Below are positions 12,557-24,335 of a stretch of 64,000 nt of DNA, piece by piece. Position numbers and translations under genes: made by a program. Below the pieces are notes generated by a model that did not search any database, was not told the origin of the DNA, and was given only the letters and a program-made list of their open reading frames with translations. Where the stretch lies: NCBI GenBank assembly GCA_037833965.1, contig AP031351.1, positions 24,068,501 to 24,132,500 of the forward strand, read 5' to 3'. Origin of the DNA: Marchantia polymorpha subsp. ruderalis. Its lineage: Eukaryota > Streptophyta > Marchantiopsida > Marchantiales > Marchantiaceae. Numbering within the stretch: the first letter of the stretch is position 1; each line of letters opens with the position of its first letter.

Positions 12557-12907
12557 TGTAACCATCTTTAGTTAGTTAGAACTAAAGTAGAGGTTATTCT
12601 AAATGTTGATATAGATACTTTAGCGTGCACTAGTCATAGCTGCCACATGAGCGATCCGCGTGCTTGGTAGGTAGATGGTAGGTGTGTTAGTTGACAATGC
12701 CATGTCAACGCTCCGTGTGCTTGTTAGAGTTATCCGCCACGTCATCCATCCACTAGGAACAAGATAGATGATTGGAATCATATCTTATCTCCTTGTACTT
12801 GTTGGTAAGAGCTATATAAGGGAGAGTATAACCATTGTTAGATATCTCATCTTCAGAGTTTATGTTTTTATCTTCGAGTGAATTTCTCTCTAAAACCTAG
12901 TGTTACA
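12557..12907 (+). mobile_element. Solo LTR of 351 bp inside the hAT element
   Basis: The segment begins TGTAAC and ends GTTACA, perfect 6-bp inverted LTR termini. It is flanked by CACAT on the left and CACAA on the right, a near-perfect 5-bp target duplication. A TATA-like CTATATAAGGG at about 12812 gives its plus orientation. A homologous copy lies at about 57503-57862, sharing the GTGTGTTAGTTG and GCTTGGTAG segments and the last 60 bases. No internal retrotransposon sequence remains, as expected after LTR-LTR recombination. Confidence 0.7.
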
Positions 12908-13681
12908 CACAAGTACATCTTTTTGTTCCTTCGCTTTCCATTCACTTTCACTGGCACCTCGAGACACACATATTCGCCATTGACCTTCTTTACTACCTAA
13001 TCCATGCGTTGTTAGAACTTATTTCTCGATGGTCAAGTCTTCATCGTAAACAAAACCACCTGATACTGAGGTCTCTTATTGCTCAAATCAGTGGCTATTT
13101 TCTTCTTTGCGTCATCCAGCGACTCGAAGCACTCCATGGCTGTAGTCTGCGTTTTCTGGTCGAGTTTATGGTTTCTTCATAATAAGCATTGCAACATGGA
13201 GCTTTGAAAATTGATTGAGGAGATGTACAAATAATTGCAGATGTCCGCTTGCTAGTCTTGACTTACCGGCCGTAGCTACGGCCGCCCGTTGTGGTGCCCA
13301 GCAAATCAAAATTCTTGCCGTTGATCAAAATTACGATCGCAACCGCAGCCGAACTGCGGCTATGGGCCAGTCGGCTATGTCACACATTTTGTAAATCAAT
13401 TGTTGTGGTCCGCATGAGCATAATCAAAACACAAAGAGTAGATAATCTTTCAAACTAATTTTTGTCCAAATTTTTATGTTTGGAAAAGTCTTAACCTCAT
13501 CTGCAACACCACAAGCTACAACCCTAAAGATTGACGACCCGAGGGTAAAAAAAAAGTTAAGAGCTAATTAAACTTCAATTTTTGCTAATTATTCATCACC
13601 TTAAAAAAATTATATAAATTGCTTAACAAAAGAAATATGTGATTCGTGATTTAAATGCCAAAGATATGACACACATGGACG

Positions 13682-13737
13682 GTGCGATATCGGGTGATTT
13701 TGCACTATGCCTTAAAAAAGTCACCCGATATTAGCAC
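13682..13737. repeat. Near-perfect inverted repeat (foldback)
   Basis: The arm at 13682-13697 (GTGCGATATCGGGTGA) pairs with 13721-13737 (TCACCCGATATTAGCAC) with only a one-base bulge and one mismatch, across a 23-base loop. It may be a very small foldback element or an RNA hairpin. It sits between the hAT relic and the OEP37 promoter. Confidence 0.6.
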
Positions 13738-13739
13738 AA

Positions 13740-14941
13740 TCTCCATTCAACGGAGGACTGACGACATTATCCACGCCCGTAAAAGAGCATCAGGCCCTGA
13801 AGGCGAACCTAGAATTACGTGTAGAAGAGGCGACCCTACGGAGCAGCACATTAGCATAGGAGCAGCAAACGATGTCGAAAGGAACCCACAGAGCTGCTGA
13901 TGTGAGGTGTGGCTGCTGCGAAGGAAATCTGAGTGACAAATCGGCAGCTGGTGATGTGGAGCGGGGAACAGACGAGCAGCCACAAACAAACACAGCAGCA
14001 GATCAAAAGAGCAGTTCGGTCAGAGTTGTAGGTGAACGCGCAGGCGATAATCAGTCAGGACATTAGCTCCAGAACATAACGGAGCGGATGAAATTACTGT
14101 AAGTTCGGTCAGGCACGCTGGAGCCGGTGGCGGTCGACGGGTGGTGACCGGACGTAGGAGGTCGGTCGGAGCTGTCTGGGCTCCTGCAGATCTTCACCCA
14201 TGTGCCTGCGGGCGGGGAAGGGAGCGATCGGCAGGTCAGAGGTTTTTGGCGCCAAGGTCGCAGGCCGATCAAGCTTGCATCTCCTCTTGCTGTTCGGGGC
14301 TCGGAGTGGGTAGGGGGTTGGGGCTGGGGCTGGGGTTGGGGTGGAGATCCGTCGAGCGAGCGACTCGTCTTGGGCTCTCTCGACGCTGGCGGGGGCTAGG
14401 GGGTGGCTGGGGCTGCGCGCTGCGGCTGGGGGAGCTTGGCTCGGCTCGGGGGGCTTGTCGTCGAGTGTGAGAGCGAGGCATTTCGTGGCCGGAAATTGCT
14501 GAGCCAGATCCAGTCACCTGGTTCCATGAGTCCGCTTGTCCTGTGCTCGTAGTCCCTGGCCTCGTGTTCGCTCCTGCTTTTCAGGTTTTGAATTCTCGCC
14601 CCCTCGTTCGTTCGGTCGGTCGGTCGTTCTACCGCTCCGCGCTGGGGCTTCGGAGGGCGGCATTGGCACTGGGGCGCGCGGAGAGGGGGGCGCAATTCGT
14701 CGACGCGGAGTGGAATGTGCGGGGGGGTCGATTCGACCGAGGCTTGGATGTCGAGTTGGTCAGCTCGCTCTGCGGCCGGACGGTGGTCCCGGGAGTGCTG
14801 AGCGCGAGGATCGGATCTTCTTCTCCATGCACGAGTTCGATCGCTTGCGCTTCTCGGATCGAGTAGATCAGCCGGCGCCCCCCGGGTTGTAGATCTCTGT
14901 GCGTCTGGCCTTCGAACGAGTGGCGCATTCGGTCTGTCACC
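13740..14941 (+). promoter_or_regulatory. Promoter and 5' leader of OEP37, with G-quadruplex-prone tract
   Basis: Composition rises sharply in GC from about 14100 to the OEP37 start. At 14313-14344 five or more runs of four to five G are separated by one or two bases, a strong G-quadruplex pattern on the plus strand, with more G runs to about 14455. Long open frames on either strand here follow from the high GC and show no known motif. The transcription start cannot be placed from sequence. Confidence 0.45.
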
Positions 14942-17900
14942 ATGGTGGAGAGCACTCTGACGGACAGCACAGTTACGTTTCCTCGGCCGAGCAGCAGCAG
15001 CAGCAGCGGCGCGATGAGTAGCAGCAGCAGTTTTAGCGGCATTGGACTGGCCAATGGGAATGGGAATGGGAATGGGCATGCTCACGGTCATAAACGGGAC
15101 TGGAGGAAGACTATCGCTATGAAAGCTTCGACAGAGTATGATAGCGACGGAGGAGTTTTTTTGAACAAAATTTCTGCCCGTGTGCTGGACGGTTTAGCAA
15201 AGGTCAAGTCGACTTTCGAGAGAGGAGCGAACGGTGAGGTTAATGCTCCTCTTTTCGGTTTGGTGACCAAGTACGTCTCTGTCTTGTACGACCATGAAGA
15301 AAAAAATGCCCAGGTTACTGTCAACACAAATTGGCGCAATCTAGGCATTAAATACAGGCGAGACATCAAGGTATGCTCTTTTCTGGACACCTTCACCGGT
15401 TTCTTTTCAGATTCGTTCGCATGATCCGTTGCCAACCTACGTGCCGAAGTCTGCATTCCGTGGAGCTCCAGTTGCAATGAGTCGGCAATCTGACAGGTCC
15501 CGAGTGGTCTGTTCACTTTCGTGTGCAGGCAGAGGAGGGGGAGGTTTCGCTGACAGCAAGCGCCTTCAATTCGAAGTACAGAGCCGAAATAGACTTCGAC
15601 CTTCCTCAAACGGGCAGCATGGTACACTTCTGTTCTGTGCGCACACAATTTGCTTTTCTTTTAGCTATGTCTTGCGCAACTTTATATTTATGTCATAGGG
15701 TCCCACGAAATACATAAAGTTGTGAACAGTGGGCTGTTTTAACTATCTCCCGGTCGTCCACACCCCTGCAGTTTTTCTGTTGTTGTGCACATCTCTTGAA
15801 CCTTAAAAGGGAATTCTACCACTACATCTAAATCCGGATTAAATTACCGAAACTCCAGGAACTAAGCAATTTCATAGTTTCCATGGAGTTACTGGCCACT
15901 TTGTGATCCATGTAGTCACACGTATTACCCCTGTATACTTGCAATTTGTTTAGAATCGCATCCATCTGCGCTGGAGTCTGAATTGTCTTTTGAGATCCCA
16001 ACTACTCCTGTGGAGTTTCTAGTTTTCGACTGAGGCCTTGCGATTTTAGACGCTGAGTTTTATCATCTGGACGAAAGTGGTTTCGAATATGCTGATCAGA
16101 GGCTTTTAGAACACATGGGGGATGACACAGGAATTCTAAATCTTAATCAGTGTAACAACAGCGATCACTGACGCAAATTGCACTTGACGCTGAGATGGCC
16201 ATCATCATGAACGATGGCGACGTACTAGATTGCCAATATCTAAGAATTCAGTTGAGCAGCGTAGTGCCCACATTCATAATCGCGTGAAGGGTTTTATTGA
16301 CGTTCGTAATTGCGCATGCGTTCCCTGTTCAAGCCGTGTCACATGGAATATGCCATCCTCCTGTTTCTCACGCCACTGTATGCCAGGGTTTTATTGTAGA
16401 TTTGTTTCTGCTTGCAGCCAGGGAACAATAAACACCAAATAACATGGATATAGTTTACATCATAAATTATGGAAGGCTTGGAAACATATTCTGCCGCCTT
16501 GTAAACTCGTCTCGTCACCGCCTATCTTGTCTACTAAATCTGTGGTAGATTTGGAATTATGCTCTAACAACGTAGATAAGCAGTACTGAAGCTGGTGCGG
16601 TACCTTAAATGTACTCAAAAGACAGGGCGGAGACCTTTGGAATAGTGTCGTCGTCCGTCTGAATAGTATGCAGGAGCTACATCCTGTATGATGACAATGC
16701 AGAGGCGTATTATGGAAGTTGCTATGCAGCTGGATCAAAGTTATACGTCGAGTGTTCATTATCCTGCGAGGTAGTTTATACATGGCAGTCTCCAGACTCT
16801 CTTATAGTAGAGCTTGGACGTTGGATTGTATATCCTGTTTGTCTGCTCTACTGCGATAGCCCGCCGAGCATAAGCATTTTCTGCATTCCAGAAATTACCC
16901 TCATCGTGATCGCATATTCCTCGTTCTTTCTTTTCTGGATTACGCATCCACTACGATCAACACACTTAGTCCTTAAGTCGGACTTGCTTATTATACAGGA
17001 CTTGTATTCTTTGTTTCGGTCCAGGCTTTAGGTAGTGACATGGAGCTTAGATGTGCACACGCGCGCGGGTAGTGGCCAGTCCACCTCTGGAAATGCTTGA
17101 CATGATCGATGGTGGCTCGACTCTCATGGCATAATATCTTGAAAGACTAAAGACCGTTAGCCGGTGAGAAGTGCATTAAGGGGAACAGTGCAGTTCTCGA
17201 CAGTTGGCGTATATGTGGCAGAACTATTTCTGAATCTTCAGCATACCATTGGTGTTGCGAGTTTCATCTGTCAACGTAGAAATCTTATGTCCAGGATGAA
17301 TGAGGAATTCTCCGTATACTAACAAAGAGTGCTTTTCTACTTAAAAGCTAGTAAGCTAGTAAATAAGTTGATTTAGATGATGCAAACGTTTGCCTCATAA
17401 GTTACTTCTTGTAATTTGGCGTGCAAGGATATAGTTTGAAGGTTATGATCTGTCGCCCTTTTGGCCCTTTGGGCCGATAAGGCCGGAAATGGCTTATTTA
17501 CGCGCACGAAGACTAGAAGGAGAGGGGAGAGCACGCAGTGCCTCTACCTATAGTCTCGTGGCCTTTGGGCCGTTAGTCTAATGTCTCCGACCCGCTCCCC
17601 TACGGTAAGAGAAGAAGTTCGGGCCTCCGCGCCTACCTTTGATTTAAGGCGCCATCTGAACTCCCAGATGGTTTTTAATTCTTTTAAAAAACAAAAAACA
17701 CAAAAACATATTTCGTTGCTTTTGGCAGTAGGTTTAGAGCTCTAACCTTGTCATTCTGCAGGTAAGGTTAATCTTATGAGATCGGCATGGTCTCATACAC
17801 GACTGGTAATTTGTTTCGGCCATCTTGTGCAGCCTAGAGCAAGTGTGACGTTTCCTTTTGGCGAAGTCAAGGTATTTGAAGAAATCCGAGAAGACGAACA

Positions 17901-19037
17901 TGGTGATGACTTTAGGGCCATGGCTGCGAGCGGATTTTTGGCCGGACCAGTCTTCGGAGGTCTATGCGTTGCTGACTACAAACAAGAGAACCTGATGCTA
18001 AAATATGCCTACAAGGTTAGCAAACTCGGAGGCACCTGTCTTCATTTTCTTCGGGAGGGTTGAGCAACCAAAAATCTACTAACTGTTGGTTTTCGCTCAT
18101 TTAGCTCCGTTTATTAATTTGTCAGCGCTAATATCTCTTGAAGTGAAAACTAAAGCTGTCGAAAACACAGCGCATTCGAAGAACAGAATTTATCGACGTT
18201 TGAGCTGTACACTGTTTCAATAATACTGAGGAGACTACTGAAGGCTGGTATCTAACTTCAACGTAAAGTGATAAAAGAGCCGTCGTAGATGTAATGTGCA
18301 GACGTTCACTCCTACCCTTTACTCCTATTCATTTGTGTTTGTTGAATGCCTGATCAGCAGCAGCTGATGAGCTATAATTGATTTTTACAGGATGAGGAAA
18401 TGACACTGATACCCTCAATCAGTTTACCGTCAATGTCTCCAACAGTAGCATTCAAACGGCAATTTGATAATTCAAACAAATTAAGGTACACAGTTTAGAA
18501 GATGCCATCAGGTCTGATCATGATGAACTCCTGACGAGGCTGGTCATATAATGTTCCAAATTCTTGGATTGTTTTCAATGTTTACCTCCATACTTTCTTT
18601 ATGTTGCGTGTCGAATCTTACATCGGCTATCTCGTTGTGAAGTTATCTGTACAATTTCGACACGACTGCGTGGAGCACTGTTTACAAGCACAAACCGAAC
18701 GATGCATTCAAGCTCAAGCTGGGTTACGACTCCGAAGTTAAAACGTTTTGGGGATCAACATGGGTATGCTACTTCGGCCGTATTATATCAGTAGACCTAT
18801 GCAGATGTTCCTGTCTCCCTGAATACTACATGTCTATTTCTGTGTGTGTCTGGCCGGCTTATTTCTTTTATTTAACATGTACCTGTATGTTTGATTCATC
18901 TCCAGGTTGGCAAAGAAGATGCAGGTGCCAAAAAGGCTCCACGAAAGTGTAAGCTGCAAGTTATGGTACAGGTTCCCCAAGGAGATGTCAAAAACTCCGT
19001 GGTTCTCTTCAGAATAAAAAAGCGCTGGGATTTGTAA
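14942..19037 (+). CDS. OEP37: Chloroplast outer-envelope channel protein OEP37
   Basis: Six exons join in frame: 14942-15370, 15529-15621, 17833-18015, 18391-18485, 18643-18763, 18906-19037, giving 350 residues. All introns are GT-AG. The sequence follows the OEP37 family along its length: TEYDSDGGVFLNKISARVLD near residue 64, YVSVLYDHEEKNAQ, an EEGEVSLTASAF strand, FPFGEVKVFEE, ADYKQENLMLKYAYKDEEMT, LIPSISLPS, LGYDSEVKTFWGS and the C-terminal VQVPQGDVKNSVVLF and IKKRWDL. Family knowledge: OEP37 is a beta-barrel, cation-selective channel of the plastid outer envelope. The first 50 residues are a Ser tract and an Asn-Gly repeat encoded by GGGAAT triplet pairs, longer than in seed plants. There is no cleavable transit peptide, as expected for an outer-envelope protein. 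Confidence 0.93.
15622..17832 (+). other. Long intron 2 of OEP37
   Basis: This 2,211-base intron separates codons 174 and 175 of OEP37. The other introns are 142 to 375 bases. Apart from the GC-rich segment described separately near 17450-17710, it contains only short frames without motifs (for example 16460-16783 minus). The splice sites are GTACAC and TTGTGCAG. Confidence 0.7.
17445..17710. repeat. GC-rich, possibly organelle-derived or retroposed segment in OEP37 intron 2
   Basis: The segment stands out by composition. It has repeated CCTTTGGGCC palindromes (about 17468 and 17560), a GGCCGATAAGGCC palindrome, and a CCATCTG-AACTCC-CAGATGG hairpin at about 17652-17671 followed by T5 and then an A-rich stretch. 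Small GC palindromes of this kind are common in plant mitochondrial DNA. The hairpin plus T run and A-rich tail would also fit a retroposed small RNA. I cannot decide between these. Confidence 0.3.
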
Positions 19038-20425
19038 AACATAAATGTTGCCAACAGTAGTCAAGTTTACCGTGGATATCGATGCCTATCAGTCTCGGCT
19101 CTTTTCCTTGCGGTTTCACTGGTGAGCATCCAATTGCGATCATTCGGTGGCGACCCACGTTAAGTCTCAAGAATCCTCTTCTGATTCTGATTTCTTTCAC
19201 TATAGGACAACTTACTTTCGCCGAGTCATTGTCGGTTTCAGATTGAGGACCGTAGCTTTGAATAGAATGGAAGGCGTAGCTTTGGCTGGAATTTTTGGTA
19301 CTGTCACCAAATTAAGCGTGAGGTACATGTCCTTGTAAAGTTGGGACAGAACTGAGAGGTTTTGTCCCACGTAGATCAAGAGATCGATGAATTTCCAATT
19401 TTATATGGTGAGTGAAATTCGTGGAATTTGTGGATTGTTCATCTTGCTCGTTGTTGTTAATTTGGGAGACCCTACGAGTGAGTGAGGTTGTTGCCAATTT
19501 TGCAGCGGTGAATGCAAGTTTTCGGAATAAAGTTCAGCACAGTCCCAACATCTGCAAATATGAGTTATAATTTTTCCAGTTTGAAGACATGGATAGAATC
19601 TGTATGATTATCGAGACTCCTCGTTTTTAGTTGATGAGCTCCTTCTGCTTCTTGCTACCACCGGTATAATGCCGCATCTTGGAAACAGTTGTGGATTGTG
19701 TGGTTCTAGAAACACATAGTTGCCATTCAAACCACTCTGTGCGAAGAGGTGACGCGCACATTCTATAAGATATCAACCGAAGAAGAAGAGTCTTTGTTCA
19801 GATGATGAGGGTCTAAATTACCTGTGCTATCGAATAATTGTGTATAGACTACCGTTTGCAACGCAAAGAACAGTGCTAATGACGGAGTTAATATGGTAAG
19901 AGAGTTTTCTCGGTGCCTGCGTAGACGTGGTCTCAACAATCACGATACAACTTGCAAACGGCATTTGTCTGTAAGTGAGGATCGGAGATCTAGTCTAATG
20001 GGAATCCCGCACTTTGATACTTTACGGTTTACAAACCCAAACATTAGCACCTGTGGACCTTACAACAGTCAATATAGCTCCATGGCGATACTAGTGGTGA
20101 GATGGGACACTGGTATTGAAATCCCCTGGCTAACCCTGACGATTAGAAGAATGGAATGCAAAGAGTCGTGCACGAGGTCCATTTTGACCCATGTGAGATG
20201 GGAATATGCATGGCACATATACCTAAGTCAGATTTGCATTGACTGATTGTTGATACGGGTAAGAGCTCCCTCACTCAATCAATGCCAAACACTACACATG
20301 AATACCGGAACTTTCGGTACCTAGTGAAGTACACTTTGTTAATTCTTCACAGTGTAGATGCTCTTGTTAATTTAGGCGCAGGAGTGAACGTAAATTTAGT
20401 TAATTTAGACCCCTTACTATATGTG
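19038..20425. other. 3' flank of OEP37 and intergenic DNA
   Basis: No gene is recognised. A plus-strand frame at 19893-20246 has no motif and reads like chance. The first few hundred bases are presumably the OEP37 3' untranslated region. Confidence 0.4.
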
Positions 20426-21306
20426 CAGGCCTCATAAAATTAGTCAAATGACTATTTTAACTATATTTACAGAATTTAGTCATTTTTTCGAAATGAAATT
20501 AGTCAAAATAGTCATTTCCCCTAAAAGTGCCATTTTTTTTTTTTTGAAATCACCTAAAACACGCAAAATATGGTCAGTTTGGAGGGTAGTCACTTTTGAT
20601 GCAACATCTCATGGCATTTTCGTTGAGACGAAGAAAAAAAGGGGCATTCAATCTGGAATTATCGCTATCAACATCATCTGGATACCAGAGGATTCTTCCG
20701 ATAACAATGTCAACAATAGCTTTGTCGCATATGAAGTTCAATTGTTCTGATTGGCTATCCATAAAAAAAGGAATAGTTTCTGCTGCCTTGACAGTGAAAT
20801 CGAAAAAATCCATTTTCTCAGCATCTGAAAAGGACTAATACTGAGCTCATTTCTGGTCATGCTGAGACTCAGATGACTCCGATAATTCTGTGGACGAAAC
20901 GGTGACTTGAAAATCCAACAAGACTGTGATACTTTCTTCTTGCGACCAAATGCAACACAAAAACTGCAATGAACTCCTAAAACAACGACTACTGGACCAT
21001 GATCGCAAGGTTTTACGCCATACATTAGCTCATGCTTTAGTTCTTACAGAGTCGTAATGGAACTGAAACTCTTTTGCTTTTTGGAAGGAAGCTCAGTTGC
21101 CATGGGAGCAGATGCTAGGAGCGACAAAGAATGGATAGACATCGAATTCCAGAGGGAGACTGCATGAACGGACTCCACGCAGTCTGTAGCTCGCAAAAAT
21201 CGTCAAAAGCTACCAAGGAAAAATTTCCGAAAATAAGTTATTTTTTCAAAATGAAATTAGTCAGATTAGTCATCTATTTATAGATTGGCTATTTTTATGA
21301 GGCCTG
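20426..21306. mobile_element. Non-autonomous hAT-like element, 881 bp
   Basis: The left end CAGGCCTCATAAAA (20426-20439) is matched perfectly, inverted, by TTTTATGAGGCCTG (21293-21306). Flanks are TATATGTG on the left and TATATGGT on the right, six of eight matching, consistent with an aged 8-bp hAT target duplication. Subterminal TAGTCA motifs and a shared AATGAAATTAGTCA segment lie just inside both ends. The interior (about 20570-21060) is less AT-rich and has short frames on both strands, without transposase motifs. It would need transposase supplied in trans. Confidence 0.7.
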
Positions 21307-23425
21307 TATATGGTTGTTCTTTTTTTATGTCAAGATACTTTTCACATTTCAACATTGAAAAATCAATTTCTAGAGTGACAATGTTTGAAAGTGAACATGC
21401 TAATACTCCAAAGAATTCCATTAGTAAACCTAATGTCTGGAATAGTTGAAGCTTCACTAAAATCAGATAAAATTTGTATGTCAAACGATTTAAGTCATTG
21501 CAAGATTGATATTCACGATGCACAAAAACCGACAACTACTTGTGTTCATCCACTATTTGATCAATGTAATTTTGTTGCCAAGAAACTTACAAATGATATT
21601 AATTTAGAAATACATGCAGTTGTTTTCAAAGTTGCAAATTCACGAGGTAAAAAAGAGTCGGAATGTTGAAACTCACATGGTTTAACTTATACCTTGGTCC
21701 ATGCAAAATTTCAAGTTAATCCTGCCAATTAATTTTAACAATTTTTTCGGAGGATTGGGTATCATGACTTGCAATGTATTGTAACACGTGTTTTGGTTGA
21801 CAAAGAAGTTTGAGACCTACAACTTTGCATTGTCGCTTTGCAGCGGATTTGGACTTCAGGCAACAAATTACCAAAATTGTAATTAAACTAAAAAATGGTG
21901 CGGGTTCTTTAAAGCCAAAAATACTATTTAAGAGCTTTTAACAACTGGAAATGGTGTGACGGGAATAGAATACTGAACTTTTATCACTCTCTAGTTATGA
22001 CACCTAGATGAAGAAAAGAAATTTATTTTTTTAAGTAAGAAACTTCTTGAAAACCAAATACAAAATAGGTAACTCAATTGCTGGATTTCCGTATTTAGAA
22101 AAGCCTGTTTATCATCTATATTCCAACTTGCCCAAAAAGTATGTAAAACAACATGAATGCGACATGTTTGTGGAGTTGCATTAAAACCTATGCTTAATTC
22201 TATTATCCGGATTGATGTAGGTATTGTACGAGCGAATGGGCGTGACACGATGGAGCGAGAAGTAGTAATGAAAGAAGTTGAAAATATGCTTGTTGCGAGA
22301 AATCTATAAGAACCAAGAACATGATGTTGAGGGTGTGTGAGAGACGAGAAGGAAGACTCGAGGGTGCCCCCTAGAGGAACCCCACTCAGGGTGTTGATGG
22401 TGGCATGGACGCCAGCAGAGTCTGAGAGATGTAGGAGGCTGGTCTTGACTTGGGAGCAGGATTTTGTTTGTTCCTAGTTATGTAATGAAGTTAGGAATGG
22501 GAAGGAGAAACATTTGAATGCAATGAAGTTATTGGAAGTAGTGCAAGACCGACATGGCCTCTCTATATAGGGCGGATATCTCAACAAAATAAGGATAATT
22601 CTCAAATCAATATATTTTCAAATCAATGTGGAATATATGGAACTTGACAAAAATTTCTCATGTTTTCGGCCCAATTTGACGTCAATGTAATATATTGTTG
22701 AGAGAGATGGTTGTTATTTTTCCATATGTGAATAGATTTCTCCCATTTCAACACTGAGAAATCACTCTCCACAACGTTGCAATGGTCGAACTAATCCTCT
22801 GAAAAACTGCATGAGTTGAACAAATCTATTCTTAATACCTGGAATCAGACTGGTCAATCAACATAGCTTGTGAACCAAGAACATCAATTTTGTAATGTTA
22901 TCGTTTCATAAAAACAAAAAGTTGTTTGTGTTCTTTCATTATTTAGATTATGTACTTCTGTTCCCAAGAAAGTTTGAAACGTTCTAGATATTTTATAACT
23001 AGTTGATTAATTTCTCGTGTTTTCAAAGCTAAAATCTACGGAGGTAATCAAAGAGACAAATTACTACAACTTGCTTGGTTGAACTCATCAAGTGTCACCG
23101 CAAAGTTTTATTTGAGTATTTCTATTAGCTTCTCTAGTAAAGCCACCAAGATCAACAAAAAAATTATTATAAACAATCACCACAAAGTTTTAGTTAAATA
23201 TTTCTGTTTGTTTCTCTAGTAAAGGCACCTAGATCAACAAAGATATTGTCACAAACGGTCACCTCAAAATTTTAGCCTTCTAACTCCGTTATTTTCTCCA
23301 GTATATTCACCTGGTTAACAAAGACTTTTTTGTTGGAATATGGAACTTTTTGAAAATGAAATACGATAATTGTACTCTCGAGTTCCGCATTTGCCGTATT
23401 TAGAGAGGCCTGTACATGGCTGAAA
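21307..23425. repeat. Two diverged copies of one repeat
   Basis: Sequence from about 21320 to 22100 is related to about 22715-23420. Both contain a CACATTTCAAC/CCATTTCAAC block with ATTGAAAAATCA or ACTGAGAAATCA, a CTTGTGTTCATCC/TTTGTGTTCTTTC block, and end in CGTATTTAGA(A/G)A(A/G)GCCTG (about 22090-22107 and 23395-23412). The end resembles the CAGGCCT terminus of the hAT-like element to the left, so these may be members of a related family. Divergence is high and indels are many. Between the copies lies about 600 bases of mixed sequence with no gene. Confidence 0.5.
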
Positions 23426-24026
23426 ATGCCGAATCAAAACTACAATGCAGAGGAATACATGTTTGATTGAAAAGTATCAAATCTCCATAATGGATTTGGA
23501 CTTGTTCAACTGTTTAATTAGCGATGGTACCGAAGGGTACAAACAAGATTTGATGAAAGATTGAAGTAAATCAACGCTTTGCTCTGAAACAATCATTCCC
23601 TCCTCTTATTAACACGTATATGACTGTGCACACGAGTCCTAATAGAAGAGGCTTTTGGTAGGTGGCTTTGTAATTCAAGGAGAAGAGCTAAGAAGCGAAG
23701 TAGCCGTGTGGTAGTGGAGAGTTAGATTCTAGTTCTTTGGAGAATGATTGGACAGACAAGCACAATAATAAAGATCATAAGTGTTGAAAGATCCAAAAGA
23801 GGGAAAGATAGCTTAGCTTCCCAATAAATTTCACACTGCAGAGAGTGAGAAAATGGTTGACAATCTTTTCTTTTTCTCCACTTTTAGCAGCGTGAAGTCT
23901 CTATCGAAGCTCAACTATGAAGCCTTCACGGAGGCGAGCTTCTGATTCCATTGGTTTGTTGTAGCTCGTACTCTCCAAAATTTGCCTGCTGCATTATTCA
24001 GACTCTACAACGTTCTACAGATCTAA
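23426..24026. other. Intergenic, nothing recognised
   Basis: Mixed composition with short frames only. It may be the decayed downstream part of the Copia relic that begins at about 24027, but no integrase or reverse-transcriptase motif is visible. Confidence 0.35.
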
Positions 24027-24317
24027 TCAAGAGACACTTTTTACCGCATAGGCACAATCGGAACGAGCTTGTGCTGCCGAATTCATCTGTCTCATCCCTT
24101 CCACAGACATATGGGTTTGAGCATCCCAACCTTGCACATATTTCATCTGCAACCTATGTATATAATCCAATATCTCCGTGAATCTATGATTTCTAACATC
24201 AAAAGCACGACTATGATGTTTTTCCATGATACAGTGCTCACAAAATGTCAAGCCAACTTTATTCAAATTTGATAACATCTTTTTTTCATAAAAAAAAAAC
24301 ATGTACCGATCACTCAT
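24027..24317 (-). pseudogene. Copia GAG-pre-integrase fragment
   Basis: An open stretch of 96 codons with FCEHCIMEKHHSRAF (HHCC-type Cys pair) and ILDYIH, the junction that precedes the Copia integrase core. The integrase sequence then degenerates within 40 residues. Confidence 0.75.
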
Positions 24318-24335
24318 ATGATCTAATTTGAAATT

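Larger units (their letters stand above)
10380..13400 (-). mobile_element. Decayed hAT-superfamily DNA transposon
   Basis: Three minus-strand open fragments read as parts of one hAT transposase. They are 12186-12554 (a core segment with MSPFAIVKSVKFKNVL), 11121-11516 (KPLHAASVYLDPLQKNYL) and 10732-10941, the hATC dimerisation end with WWRL and ILYIPASSS. Stops and frameshifts separate them. Flanking GC-rich segments at about 10430-10560 and 13255-13390 share inverted GCCGTAGC/GCCATAGCCG motifs and are probably subterminal repeats, but I could not fix the outermost termini or a target-site duplication. The boundaries are therefore approximate. A solo LTR at 12557-12907 interrupts the element. 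It cannot encode active transposase. Confidence 0.75.

Noticed and set aside
14396-15091. 231-codon minus-strand open frame opposite OEP37 exon 1
   Set aside because: It is the reverse of the GC-rich leader and of the OEP37 Ser and Asn-Gly repeats. The Ala/Arg-rich translation is what the complement of such sequence gives.
19893-20246. 117-codon plus-strand frame
   Set aside because: Residue order looks random with no motif, and the flanks are transposon-rich.
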